This document shows, piece by piece, positions 53,929-63,126 of a stretch of DNA of 64,000 bases. Numbering within the stretch: the first letter of the stretch is position 1; each line of letters opens with the position of its first letter. The notes under the pieces were generated by a model. That model saw only the letters and a program-made list of their open reading frames with translations, was not told the DNA's origin and searched no databases. Position numbers and translations under genes: made by a program. Origin of the DNA: Shewanella sp. MTB7 (GTDB lineage: Bacteria > Pseudomonadota > Gammaproteobacteria > Enterobacterales > Shewanellaceae); contig NZ_CP085636.1 of the NCBI RefSeq assembly GCF_027571385.1, forward strand, positions 1,984,001-2,048,000, given 5' to 3'.

Positions 53929-54411
53929 TTAAGTAAATCGTTTATCTGAGAGAACAGTAAGAGGATCTAGGCCTCGCTCATACCAGCCATCTCTGGTGTT
54001 TTTAATATTATCAAAAGACTGTATATAAGGTTTGATGTCTAGAATTGGTGTTCCATTCAATAGATCTATGCCTCGAACAAAGATACGATTAGCTTCAATT
54101 CTCTCAATTCTCTCAATTTCAATAATCGATAATCCGATGGCATTAGGCCGTCTAGGTGAGCGAGTGGCGAAAATCCCTTTATGTTCGTTATCCAGAAAGG
54201 GTTTCATCTTAAGCTCATACCCCTCGGATTTATGTATATGAAACACTATGTAAATATGAGAAAAGCCGTTGAGGTCGTCTAAGCCCAACATATATTTCTC
54301 ATTGAGTATCAGCTCACCTATATCTTTGGATATCCCAGCCCCTTGTACTGGGACATTATCTATCTGTTCGAAGGGGTTTTTTGCATATTCTATGGGGAGA
54401 AATTCGATCAT
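53929..54411 (-). CDS. TrmO/TsaA-like tRNA methyltransferase
   Basis: 160 residues. The family signatures FATRSPRRPNAIGLSIIEIE and LDIKPYI are clear. TrmO methylates N6 of t6A37 in tRNA-Thr. This is the short, single-domain form. It is placed behind modC on the same strand; TsaA-like genes next to molybdate transport have been seen elsewhere, but the link is unclear. Confidence 0.88.
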   Translation of the reverse strand: MIEFLPIEYAKNPFEQIDNVPVQGAGISKDIGELILNEKYMLGLDDLNGFSHIYIVFHIHKSEGYELKMKPFLDNEHKGIFATRSPRRPNAIGLSIIEIERIERIEANRIFVRGIDLLNGTPILDIKPYIQSFDNIKNTRDGWYERGLDPLTVLSDKRFT

Positions 54412-54452
54412 TGTTCTCTCTTTTCAAATTGTATTATGATTCTTTCTGTAGA

Positions 54453-55580
54453 TTAGTGAGATTGGGCCAAGTCTGATGTCGTCATACTAACACCTTTTAT
54501 TTGGGCAAAAAGAGATAAGCCTGGACTTATTCCTAGGTCATCACAGGCCCAGCGTGTGACATTTGCCCATAAATAATGGTCTACAATATCAAGCTTTACC
54601 TGAACATTATTCTCACCTTGTGGCTCTAGTACTTGAACAACCTTTACTGGGATAATGTTACGAATGCTGGTTTGTTGAGGAGGAACTAGACACAATGAGA
54701 TATGGTTAGCGTGAATGCGTACCCTTAACTTAGCCCCCTGATCAGGTAAGATACTGTTTACCCAAAGGCTGATTTCATTATTTAATTTCACTCGTGTCAT
54801 CGAATAATGACTGTGGACCTCTGCAACGGTGACATCCAGCAATGAACTCTGTTCACTAGCAGGTAACCAGGGCCGCATTTGCTCACTGTCCCACACCTGT
54901 TGTAGTGGTCCAATTGCAATAACCCTACCTTGATCTAGTACTAACATATATTCAGCTAACTGGAGAATCTCGTCTAAGCTATGGCTGACGTAGATGATTG
55001 GGATCGTTAAGTTGCGAGCCAGATTAGATAAATAGGAAATAAGTTCACGTTTACGCGGTAGATCTAATGAGGCTAATGGTTCATCCATTAACAGCATCTT
55101 TGGTCTTGTCAGTAGTGCTCTGCCTATGGCAACTCGTTGTCTCTCACCACCAGAGAGACTGATGGGGTATCGCTTTAAAAGATGTTCTAACCCTAAGAGT
55201 TTGACTACCTTATCAAAGTGAACAGGGTCTTTATCTTTGTTGCCATAATTCAGGTTCCCACGCACACGATAATGAGGGAAGAGTCTCGCCTCCTGAAAAA
55301 CATAGCCTATGCTGCGTTTTTCAGGTGGTAAGTTGATGTGACGAGCGTGGTCATAGAGCGACTCTTCCCCTAGTGTCAACTCGCCTTGGTCTGGCGTCGA
55401 TAACCCGCCCAAAATATTGATAAGAGAAGTTTTACCAGCTCCACTTCGACCAAAAATGGCACTGATACCATGCATAGGAAGCTGGGCATCAATCGATAAT
55501 GCGAGATCACCCAATTGTTTGCTTATCTTGATATTTAACATGCTGTCGATACCCGTTGTTGGGCTTTTTGTGTCAGCCAT
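54453..55580 (-). CDS. modC: Molybdate ABC transporter ATPase
   Basis: 375 residues. Walker A GRSGAGKTSL, signature LSGGERQRVAIGRALL, Walker B LLMDEPLASLD and switch His in VSHSLDEIL are all present. A C-terminal TOBE/MOP domain follows (RVRIHANHISLCL, LEPQGENNVQVKLD). The frame starts at 55580, overlapping modB by 46 nt; the internal ATG at 55541 (MLNIKISKQL) is the likelier true start. Energises molybdate uptake with ModAB. Confidence 0.95.
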   Translation of the reverse strand: MADTKSPTTGIDSMLNIKISKQLGDLALSIDAQLPMHGISAIFGRSGAGKTSLINILGGLSTPDQGELTLGEESLYDHARHINLPPEKRSIGYVFQEARLFPHYRVRGNLNYGNKDKDPVHFDKVVKLLGLEHLLKRYPISLSGGERQRVAIGRALLTRPKMLLMDEPLASLDLPRKRELISYLSNLARNLTIPIIYVSHSLDEILQLAEYMLVLDQGRVIAIGPLQQVWDSEQMRPWLPASEQSSLLDVTVAEVHSHYSMTRVKLNNEISLWVNSILPDQGAKLRVRIHANHISLCLVPPQQTSIRNIIPVKVVQVLEPQGENNVQVKLDIVDHYLWANVTRWACDDLGISPGLSLFAQIKGVSMTTSDLAQSH

Positions 55581-56230
55581 TGAGATATCCCCAGGGACAC
55601 TAGCGCGATGATAATAGAGATGATGCAGAGTCTGCCTGCTTGGCTTTCTGCACCAGGTGTCTCAATAAAAGAGTACATTGCTAATGGAATGGTTCGGGTT
55701 TCTCCAGGAATATTAGAGACGAAGGTGATGGTGGAACCAAACTCACCTAAGCTGCGAGCGAAAGCCAATACCATGCCTGAAATAATACCGGGGGCTGTCA
55801 AAGGGAGGGTTATGGTCAAAAAGACCTTCAAAGGACTACTGCCGAGGGTTCTTGCCGCCTGTTCCAGGCGAATATCTACATGCTCGAAAGATTGGCGAAT
55901 GGCCCGGACCATCAAAGGGAAAGAGACGATAGCAGCCGCGAGAGCCGCACCGTGCCAGTTGAAACTGAAACTGATCCCAAACCAATCATATAGACGTTCG
56001 CCGAGAAAGCCTTTTCGGCCCATAGATATTAACAACAGATAACCGATGACAACAGGGGGCAACACGAGTGGCAAGTGGATCACACTGTCTAGCAGTGCTT
56101 TGCCTGGAAAATGCAATCGTGCTAAAACCCAGGCGCAGGCTATGCCTGCTGGAAGGCTGAATAATACAGCCACCCCGGAAACCTTAAGGCTTAATAACAA
56201 CGCCGTGACTTCATAATCTGTGAGCATCAT
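55535..56230 (-). CDS. modB: Molybdate ABC transporter permease
   Basis: 231 residues with five or six membrane helices. The EAA loop EQAARTLGSSPLKVFLTITL and the ModB-typical SLGEFGSTITFVSNIPGETR are visible. Overlaps modA by 4 nt at its start and modC at its end. Imports molybdate through the inner membrane. Confidence 0.95.
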   Translation of the reverse strand: MMLTDYEVTALLLSLKVSGVAVLFSLPAGIACAWVLARLHFPGKALLDSVIHLPLVLPPVVIGYLLLISMGRKGFLGERLYDWFGISFSFNWHGAALAAAIVSFPLMVRAIRQSFEHVDIRLEQAARTLGSSPLKVFLTITLPLTAPGIISGMVLAFARSLGEFGSTITFVSNIPGETRTIPLAMYSFIETPGAESQAGRLCIISIIIALVSLGISQWLTQKAQQRVSTAC

Positions 56231-57012
56231 GGTTTTATTTTGAAGCCATATTTGCTGAAAATAGCTTTAGCATCTTGTGTTTGTAGATATTGATAGAAAG
56301 CTTTGGCCCCCTCAGTTGGCTGATTGTTGACGAGTGCCAGTGGGTATTCAATCGGGTTGTGACTATTTTCTGGAAAGGTATCAACCAGAACCACTGCTTT
56401 GGAAAGCTGAGCATCGGTGGAATAAACAATACCTAAGGGAGCCTCTCCTCGTTCAACTAGAGCCAATGCACTGCGAACACTGCTGGCGCGAGCAAGCAGT
56501 GGTTCAGCTTGTTGCCATAGATTCAGGTTGCTTAATGCCTGTTTGGCATAGCGTCCTGCAGGTACATGATCTGGATCGCCCACGGCCAGCCTGCCATTCG
56601 CCAGATTTTTATTGAGATCCCAATCTTTACTGATAGTGATATCTAATGGCGAAGCTAAATTTGGTGCTATCAGAACTAAGCTGTTCTTCAGCAAAGTGAC
56701 CTTTGAGTCACGAGAGACCGCATCATTATCGATAAGATAATCCATCCATTTTTGATTTGCAGATAAAAATACTTGCGCCGGAGCCCCTTGAGCGATTTGT
56801 CGCGCCAATGTCGAAGATGAAGCAAAGGAAAAAACGGTTTCACTATGATGCAGTTGATCGAATTTTTGCCCAATTTCTGTTAGCGCATTGGTGAGTGATG
56901 CGGCGGCAAATACAATGACTTTCTCTTCGGCAAAACTAGGTAGGCTAACGGTGACTAACAGCATACTTGTTGCTAGATGCTTTAAGCGAGAGCAATACTT
57001 CTTTAACTTCAT
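56227..57012 (-). CDS. modA: Periplasmic molybdate-binding protein
   Basis: 261 residues with a signal peptide (SMLLVTVSLPSFAEEK). ModA motifs are present: VFAAASLTNALTEIG (oxyanion-binding Ser), SSSTLARQI, VGDPDHVPAGRYAKQAL and GEAPLGIVYSTDA. First gene of modABC; the promoter faces divergent modE with two Mo-boxes in between. Confidence 0.96.
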   Translation of the reverse strand: MKLKKYCSRLKHLATSMLLVTVSLPSFAEEKVIVFAAASLTNALTEIGQKFDQLHHSETVFSFASSSTLARQIAQGAPAQVFLSANQKWMDYLIDNDAVSRDSKVTLLKNSLVLIAPNLASPLDITISKDWDLNKNLANGRLAVGDPDHVPAGRYAKQALSNLNLWQQAEPLLARASSVRSALALVERGEAPLGIVYSTDAQLSKAVVLVDTFPENSHNPIEYPLALVNNQPTEGAKAFYQYLQTQDAKAIFSKYGFKIKP

Positions 57013-57039
57013 GGAATACTCCTGATGTAAAATAAAATG

Positions 57040-57063
57040 CGTTATATACTTGTTTATATAGCG
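57040..57063. promoter_or_regulatory. Mo-box 1 (ModE operator)
   Basis: CGTTATATA-N6-TATATAGCG is a near-perfect palindrome that fits the ModE consensus CGTTATATA-N6-TATATAACG. It is the nearer of two boxes to modA. Confidence 0.8.
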
Positions 57064-57066
57064 ATT

Positions 57067-57090
57067 CGATATATACTTAACTATATAACG
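57067..57090. promoter_or_regulatory. Mo-box 2 (ModE operator)
   Basis: CGATATATA-N6-TATATAACG, 3 bp from Mo-box 1. Two boxes close together suggest cooperative ModE binding that shuts off modABC and possibly modE when molybdate is plentiful. Confidence 0.8.
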
Positions 57091-57185
57091 AGTAGCAAGT
57101 TATTTAGACATAAATCGTGAGCTAAGTAGTCTTTTGCTAACGAATAAGCGACAATTGAGCTATAGAAACTCTATGATGATACCTA

Positions 57186-57971
57186 ATGGATTTAAATGCG
57201 CTGCTTACTCTTTCAATTGCCGATAAGGTCGTTGTAAACCCGAAAAGGATCGCTCTGCTAGAACAGATCCGAGTGACGGGCTCAATCAGTCAAGGGGCTA
57301 AGTTAGCCGGACTTAGTTATAAGACAGCATGGGATGCGGTTAACGACATGAATCGTCGCCTGTCTGATGCTGTTGTGGTGAGTGAAAAGGGCGGGAAAGG
57401 GGGCGGAGGTGCTCAATTAACAGATTTTGGTGAGCGATTGGTGCAGGTTTATGCATTAACCGAGCAAATGCAAGAGATGGTACTGCAGACACTGTTAGAT
57501 CAAAAAGTACCTATGCAGAGCCTGTTAGATGTGATGGCACATTTCTCATTAAAAACTAGTGCTAGAAATCAACTAACAGCAAATATCAAATCGATTGAGA
57601 ATTATGGGCTAAACGATCGAATTGTGCTAGAAACTGCTGGTGACAAAGAAATGTTTTCTGTCGTCACCCATAGCAGTACTTGTAAGCTCAGACTCTTAAA
57701 TAAAACACCTGTGCTACTACTGATTAAGGCTCCCTTGGTTCATTTGTCTGTGAATTTTGTGCCCGACAGTGGTGATAATCAGCTTGATGGTGAAGTGGTA
57801 GATATTAAGGTAAATGGTAATTCGGTTGAAGTGAGTCTAAATATTGGCAATACAGAGCCACTTTATGCTTCGATAACATGCCAGCAAGCCAATGAAATAG
57901 ATCTGAGTTTAGGCCAACGCCTCTATGGAGTCTTTAAGCCTGAGCAGGTTATTATCGCCAGCATGAACTAA
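57186..57971 (+). CDS. modE: Molybdate-responsive regulator ModE
   Basis: 261 residues. The N-terminal winged helix has the classical LEQIRVTGSISQGAKLAGLSY and KTAWDAVNDMNR; two MOP/TOBE domains follow (about 125-190 and 200-261: SARNQLTANIKSI, DIKVNGNSVEVSLNIG). ModE dimers with molybdate bound repress modABC. Divergent from modA. Confidence 0.95.
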   Translation: MDLNALLTLSIADKVVVNPKRIALLEQIRVTGSISQGAKLAGLSYKTAWDAVNDMNRRLSDAVVVSEKGGKGGGGAQLTDFGERLVQVYALTEQMQEMVLQTLLDQKVPMQSLLDVMAHFSLKTSARNQLTANIKSIENYGLNDRIVLETAGDKEMFSVVTHSSTCKLRLLNKTPVLLLIKAPLVHLSVNFVPDSGDNQLDGEVVDIKVNGNSVEVSLNIGNTEPLYASITCQQANEIDLSLGQRLYGVFKPEQVIIASMN

Positions 57972-58183
57972 TTAACCCCAGATCGGTTTAACTTATCACT
58001 GCAATAGCGTTGAATTCAGCCGTTGTAATATTAAGTTGCGGCTTACGCTCTTTGAGTCGTTCTGTCGCAAACGGAGATCTTGGCGCTAAAATTTGAGGCC
58101 GCAGGATCTCTCTGATACAGTTATACCAATCGGTATAAAGATGTGATCTAATATGAACAGTTAATTTTAATGATTAGGTTACA

Positions 58184-59530
58184 GGCTCTTCTCCGCTTAG
58201 GTGAGTCTATTCATATCAAAGATCATAAATAACATTATTATTTACAACACTTTCTTATTTGTGAATAAGCGAATATACCTTGCCATCATTATCATCCACC
58301 CTATTTGGCTTTAAAGGCCAATGTGTACAGTCCTTTTCTATCGAAAAAGATTCTCAGGCGGTTCTTGTACAATGTCGCCGAGATAGGCGGTTTAAGGTTG
58401 AAGAGCCAAGAACTGAAAGCCAATGTACCGTCGATCACTACGTAAGAAGACGGGTACATGACTTACCTGTTAGTGGACGTCCTTGTAGCATCGAAGTTGA
58501 ACTCGCTCAGACCAGAAATAAAGACGGCATAAGGTTAATTGAAGCGACTGAATTCGTTGCCAAAGGAGCGAGATATACAACTCGCTTCTGTAAGTTCATC
58601 AGTGGATTATGCCGGTACATGAGTATTCACGCAGTCTCTCAACATTTAGTATTCGTTGGGAGACGGTAAAAAACATTGATAAGGAATATCTACATTCAAC
58701 TCTGCCAGGCTTGGAGCCAGCGAAGCTTAACAACTTAATCCATATTGGCGTTGATGAAGTAGCCAGAGCCAAAAGGCATGACTACATGACCGTTGTATAC
58801 GATTTGGTTTCTGGTCATTTAATTTGGGTCGAACACGGTAGAAAAGCAGCAATCCTTATTTCGTTCTTCGAGCAACTCTCAACAACTACAAGAGACGGTA
58901 TTAAAGCGGTTTCAATGGATATGGGTCAGCCTTATCAATCGGCAGTAAGGAAAATGCTCCCTAACGCAGATATCGTTTTCGACCGATTTCATGTGATGCA
59001 AAACTACTGCTTACTCATCAAAAAAGAACGCGCCAAAGCCTTTCGAAATGGTTCTCATGAAGATAAAAAGATGCTCAAAGGAACGTTGTTTCTCTTGCTA
59101 AAAAACGCCCATAAGTTGGATGAAAGGCAGTCAGATAGGCTTGGTGATTTACTCGAGAGTAACAAGACTCTCTGCATTGTTTATATGCTGAAAGAGCAGT
59201 TACAAGCGATATGGGATGAACCGTGTTACACGTCGATGGTTAAGGCACTTGAAGCTTGGTGCGGTCTTGCTAGGTCAACGAGGATATTGTCCTTGTGTAA
59301 TTATGCAGACGCACTATTGGATAAAAAAATTGGTGTCTGCAATTACGCAAAATATAGATTAACCAACGCTCGAGTTGAAGCGGGGAATGTCTCTATTGGT
59401 TTACTCAGGCGAAGAGCTAGAGGGATACGAGACATTGAATACTTCAAACTCAAGATCAGACAAACATCAGTCCCTGATACCCATTCAACCTTTTATCCAA
59501 ATATCAAGCTCACCTAAGCGGAGAAGAGCC
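58184..59530 (+). mobile_element. ISL3-family element inside IS630
   Basis: Perfect 22-bp inverted ends, starting GGCTCTTCTCCGCTTAGGTG (58184-58205 and 59509-59530). A direct repeat GGTTACA flanks the element (58177-58183, 59531-59537), one base short of the usual 8-bp duplication. It separates the IS630 left end from the IS630 transposase gene. Confidence 0.9.
58280..59517 (+). pseudogene. ISL3 transposase, frameshifted
   Basis: 58280-58669 encodes the N-terminal zinc-finger/HTH part (VLVQCRRDRRFKVEE). 58609-59517 encodes the catalytic part (IGVDEVARAKRHDYMTVVYD, VSMDMGQPYQSAVRKMLPNA, VFDRFHVMQNYC). The frame changes near 58650, where VSQHL should continue into SIRWETVKNID. Total about 413 residues if joined. 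Confidence 0.85.
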
Positions 59531-59538
59531 GGTTACAT

Positions 59539-60574
59539 ATGGAAAAGCTTAATACCACTGACTTTCGCTCTCTGGCACGACGAGAGAAAAATGCACAAAA
59601 GCGGATCCGTCTTTTGGCATTAGCACATTTCAGTGAAGGGCATAACCGCATTGAGATCACGAGTATTCTTAAGGTGAGTCGTACCAGTGTAAACAAATGG
59701 GTAAGTGATTTCTTAACCGACGGTTTAGCGGGCCTTGAGCACAAAACATCACCTGGCCGACCTCCATCTTTAAACAAGACTCAATCTAAACAACTCGCAA
59801 CATTCATTGAGCAGCAAAGTTTATCTGAAGAAGGTGGCAGACTATCGGGTGCTGATATTAATGAATATATTTTTCAGCACTTTGGTATCAATTATGAACC
59901 ATCAAGTGTCTATAGAGTATTAAAGCGGCTAGGTTTTTCTTGGATAACGAGTAGGTCAAAACATCCTAAACAATCCCAAAAAGCACAAGAAGCTTTTAAA
60001 AAACTTCCGCTTGGAAACGATCCTTAACATCCCCGGTCATATTGCCCTGGCTCAAGTTGATGTTTGGTTTCAAGATGAAGCTCGTATAGGGCAACAAAAC
60101 ACGACGACACGCTTATGGGCAAAAAAAGGAAGTCGTCCAAGAGTCGTTCGACAACAACAGTTTGAGTACGCTTATGTTTTTGGGGCGGTATGTCCGTCGA
60201 ATGGAAATACCGAAGCGTTGATCACTCCATGGGTAGATAAAAGGTTCATGCGGCAACACCTAAAGTTAATTTCTGAAGCAACTCTTCCAGATCGCCACGC
60301 TGTCGTGATCATGGATGGTGCCGGTTGGCATACAAAAGATCTAGATGATGAATTCGATAATCTAACCATGATTAAACTACCTCCCTATTCACCAGAGCTT
60401 AATCCTATCGAACAAGTTTGGGGATGGATGAGACAGCGCCATTTAGCCAATAGGTGTTTTGCCAATTATGAGGACATTGTCGAGCAATGCACGCAAGCTT
60501 GGAATAGCTTTATTAGTGACATTGATACTGTAAAGAATCTATGCAATCGTTCATGGATAAATCTGACCAGATGA
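59539..60574 (+). CDS. IS630 transposase, two overlapping frames
   Basis: The first frame (59539-60027) carries the HTH (GHNRIEITSILKVSRTSVNK, GRPPSLNKTQS). The second (60011-60574) carries the DDE catalytic part (VDVWFQDEARIGQQ, AVVIMDGAGWH, LPPYSPELNPIEQVWGWMR). They join in sense by a +1 shift at an A6 run (59998-60003, TTTTAAAAAACTT). That could be programmed frameshifting, known for this family, or a lesion. Confidence 0.85.
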
Positions 60575-60589
60575 TTATACCGATTGGTA

Positions 60590-60985
60590 TTAGACCACTA
60601 AAGAATTAACTTGTTCCCATGAAGTCATATTTTCAATGGTGTCCATTTGTCCTTGCTTAATCATGGACCAAAGCTCAACTCCAACGAGTGTCCATTCGGC
60701 GCCTTCCCAAGATTTCCATCCTAAACATTGATGCATTTTACCTTTCACTTTTCGATAACTCTGCTCAACAATATTCTCCAAATATTTAACGGCAAGAACC
60801 TCAATGATGAATAGCATGTGGCCAGATAATCAAAGACGAGTATTGATGGCTTCTAATGCTACAGCATTCACACCACTTTTATCAATGACGACCTTAATCA
60901 GGTAAACCATGTTGGTTGATGGCTTTATTGAAAAACGCCCGTGCCGCTGGCTCATCGCGGGTTTCACTCAAATAGAAATCGATAA
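60590..60985 (-). mobile_element. IS6-family element, copy 2, truncated
   Basis: About 395 bp nearly identical to copy 1 (45853-46248), including the extra T and the TGA lesion. It ends abruptly at 60985, where copy 1 continues, so the N-terminal part of the transposase is lost. Its left end, with TTCTGTCGCAAAC near 58066 and GGATCTCTCTGATAC at 58104, lies on the other side of the IS630 insert. Confidence 0.85.
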
Positions 60986-61028
60986 TGCTCGCGATCTCGC
61001 TCTGGGTATCCGATCCCACTTATTCGAT

Positions 61029-61913
61029 TTAAGGCTTTAAGGCTTCAACTAAGAACTCTCTTAGTGCGACTAAGTTGTTGTCAAAACTTTTTCGATGTGC
61101 CACGACCATATTTAACGGTGACTTTTCTTTGCGGTAATCTGGCAATAGCGATACTAAACGCCCCGCGGCAATATCCTCACGTACATCTAAGCAGGTTTTA
61201 TAGACGATACCCATTCCCTTAACGGCCAATAAACGAAGATAATCGCCATCGTCTGATAAATGATTACCACTTACTTTCACCGAAACAGTACTCGTATCTT
61301 TAAAAAATCGCCAATGACTGTTTAACATGTCGTCACTGTAAAAGTGTAAACAGTTATGTTTTACCAAGTCTTCCGGCGTTTTCGGCGTGCCATAGCGGGT
61401 TAAATAATCAGGTGAGGCGCATAATTCCCGGACAGCATTACGCAGTATGGGTAAACACACTAAGGCCGAATCTTCGGGCTCACCATAACGTAACCCCACA
61501 TCTACCGTTTGAGAATAAAAGTCTGCGTATTTATCACTTAACTTAACCTTTAAATTGATGTCTGGATGGTATAGTTGGAAATCCATCAAACAGCTAAGCA
61601 AAGTGTTTCTACCCAGGTCGGAAGGCACTGATAAGGTAATACTGCCTTTAAGCTTATCCCCTAAAACAGCCCTCTTTCCAATATCTAGGTTTTTCAATGC
61701 CTTAAGTGCATAAGGTAAAAAGTTACGACCACTTTGGGTTAATGTTAAACTGCGTGTAGATCGCTGTAATAACCGAGTGTTCAATTCAGCTTCCAGCCGC
61801 TTTACGGCGGCACTAGTAGCGGCAGGAGTAATTGACAATTCACGGGCTACGGCAGAAAGATTCTTAAGTTCGCATGCAAGCACGAATATTCTGACGTCAA
61901 AAAATTTCATCAT
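61029..61913 (-). CDS. LysR-type regulator
   Basis: About 294 residues from the ATG at 61913 (MMKFFDVRIFVLACELKNLS); the frame is open to 62015. HTH: LSAVARELSITPAATSAAVK, RLEAELNTRLL. The substrate-binding domain has VDVGLRYGEPEDS, of the CrgA/AaeR-like subgroup. Divergent from the thioredoxin-CcdA-HAD operon, which it probably controls. Confidence 0.92.
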   Translation of the reverse strand: MMKFFDVRIFVLACELKNLSAVARELSITPAATSAAVKRLEAELNTRLLQRSTRSLTLTQSGRNFLPYALKALKNLDIGKRAVLGDKLKGSITLSVPSDLGRNTLLSCLMDFQLYHPDINLKVKLSDKYADFYSQTVDVGLRYGEPEDSALVCLPILRNAVRELCASPDYLTRYGTPKTPEDLVKHNCLHFYSDDMLNSHWRFFKDTSTVSVKVSGNHLSDDGDYLRLLAVKGMGIVYKTCLDVREDIAAGRLVSLLPDYRKEKSPLNMVVAHRKSFDNNLVALREFLVEALKP

Positions 61914-62013
61914 GATTTTCAATTTCTCGTTGAAAGTGTTTTCGATTTTAAAGATATTATAAGAAAAAACAATAACCTTTATGCTGTTTGAAATCACCAA
62001 AGGAGAGTTACAC

Positions 62014-62421
62014 ATGACACTATTTCGTTCCCTAAAACTGGCTACTGTTACCCTGGCTACTTCGTTAATATTAAGCTTGTCGGCTCACGCCAGCAATTTC
62101 GAAAAGTTCCCATTTGAAAAAACACTATTTGACCAACTTCAAGCCCAAGGCGATACAGTTCTAATTGATGTATTTGCTCCTTGGTGTCCAACGTGTAAGA
62201 AACAACAAGAGGTTATAGGCGACTATTTTGCTGCCCACCCCGATAGCGAGATAAAGGTGCTTGTCGTTAACTTTGATGATCAGCCTCAATGGGTAAAGTT
62301 CTTTAAGGCGCCACGCCAATCAAGCCTGTATCTATACAAAAATGGCGAGCAGCTTTGGTTCAGTGTGGCTGAAACCCGTGAGCAAAAGATCTTTTCCGCT
62401 TTGAATTCAGTGAGCATGTAA
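62014..62421 (+). CDS. Periplasmic thioredoxin-fold protein
   Basis: 135 residues from the ATG at 62014 (AAAGGAG upstream) with a signal peptide (ATLATSLILSLSAHASN region). The active site FAPWCPTCKKQQ is a reducing-type CPTC. Likely reduced by the adjacent CcdA/DsbD-like membrane protein and acting on periplasmic disulfides. First gene of a three-gene operon. Confidence 0.9.
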   Translation: MTLFRSLKLATVTLATSLILSLSAHASNFEKFPFEKTLFDQLQAQGDTVLIDVFAPWCPTCKKQQEVIGDYFAAHPDSEIKVLVVNFDDQPQWVKFFKAPRQSSLYLYKNGEQLWFSVAETREQKIFSALNSVSM

Positions 62422-62422
62422 T

Positions 62423-63115
62423 ATGGATACCTTTGCCATACCACTAGCGTTTGCCGCTGGCATACTAAGCCTGTTATCGCCCTGTGTATTACCAATGATA
62501 CCAGTTGTCGCAAGCTCTGCAATGCGCAGTTCTCGCAAGGGTATAATTACCTTAGCGTTAGGGCTGAGTCTATCCTTTGCGTTTGCTGGAACCGTGCTCA
62601 CTTTCGCGCTGATTAGTTTAGGGCTATCGCCAGAGGTATTGCGTTACTTCTCGGCGACTTTGCTGCTGATTATTGCCGTTGCCATTTTAATCCCAAAAGC
62701 TGGAGACTGGCTCACAATAAAACTGTCAATGCTCACTAGTCGACTGCCAAATCATCAAGTTGATGGCGAAGGTGTAATGACACAGTTTGCCGTTGGCGCA
62801 TCGTTAGGTTTTGTGTGGCTGCCCTGCGTTGGCCCAACGTTAGGGGCAGCTATTGCCCTTGCATCAACAGGTCAAAGTATGGGCTCTGCATTCATCATTA
62901 TGCTGGCTTTTGGTATCGGTACTGCAATTCCTTTGATTGGTTTCAGCCTGTTAATGAAAAACTCACTGGGAAAATGGATCAGTGGTGGCGCGGCAGCCAA
63001 AAAAGTAATGGGGTTATCTTTAATCATTTTGTCATTGACCATTTTCACAGGATTTGATCGCAAATTAGAAGCGTTAGCACTTGAAATTATGCCAGAGTGG
63101 CTCTACAACATATAA
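62423..63115 (+). CDS. CcdA/DsbD-type membrane thiol transporter
   Basis: 230 residues with six membrane helices. The two conserved Cys motifs of the family are visible: LSLLSPCVLPMIPVVAS and LGFVWLPCVGPTLGAA. It moves electrons from cytoplasmic thioredoxin to periplasmic thioredoxin-like proteins. It starts 1 nt after the upstream stop, so the pair forms a split DsbD-like system. Confidence 0.92.
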   Translation: MDTFAIPLAFAAGILSLLSPCVLPMIPVVASSAMRSSRKGIITLALGLSLSFAFAGTVLTFALISLGLSPEVLRYFSATLLLIIAVAILIPKAGDWLTIKLSMLTSRLPNHQVDGEGVMTQFAVGASLGFVWLPCVGPTLGAAIALASTGQSMGSAFIIMLAFGIGTAIPLIGFSLLMKNSLGKWISGGAAAKKVMGLSLIILSLTIFTGFDRKLEALALEIMPEWLYNI

Positions 63116-63126
63116 GAGAATATGAT

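Larger units (their letters stand above)
58124..60589 (+). mobile_element. IS630-family element, interrupted by an ISL3-family element
   Basis: Perfect 15-bp terminal repeats TACCAATCGGTATAA (58124-58138 and, inverted, 60575-60589), with TA at both ends as expected for IS630. Without the 1347-bp ISL3 insert and its 7-bp repeat the length is about 1.1 kb, normal for the family. It sits in the left part of an IS6 remnant whose sequence resumes at 60591. Confidence 0.88.
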
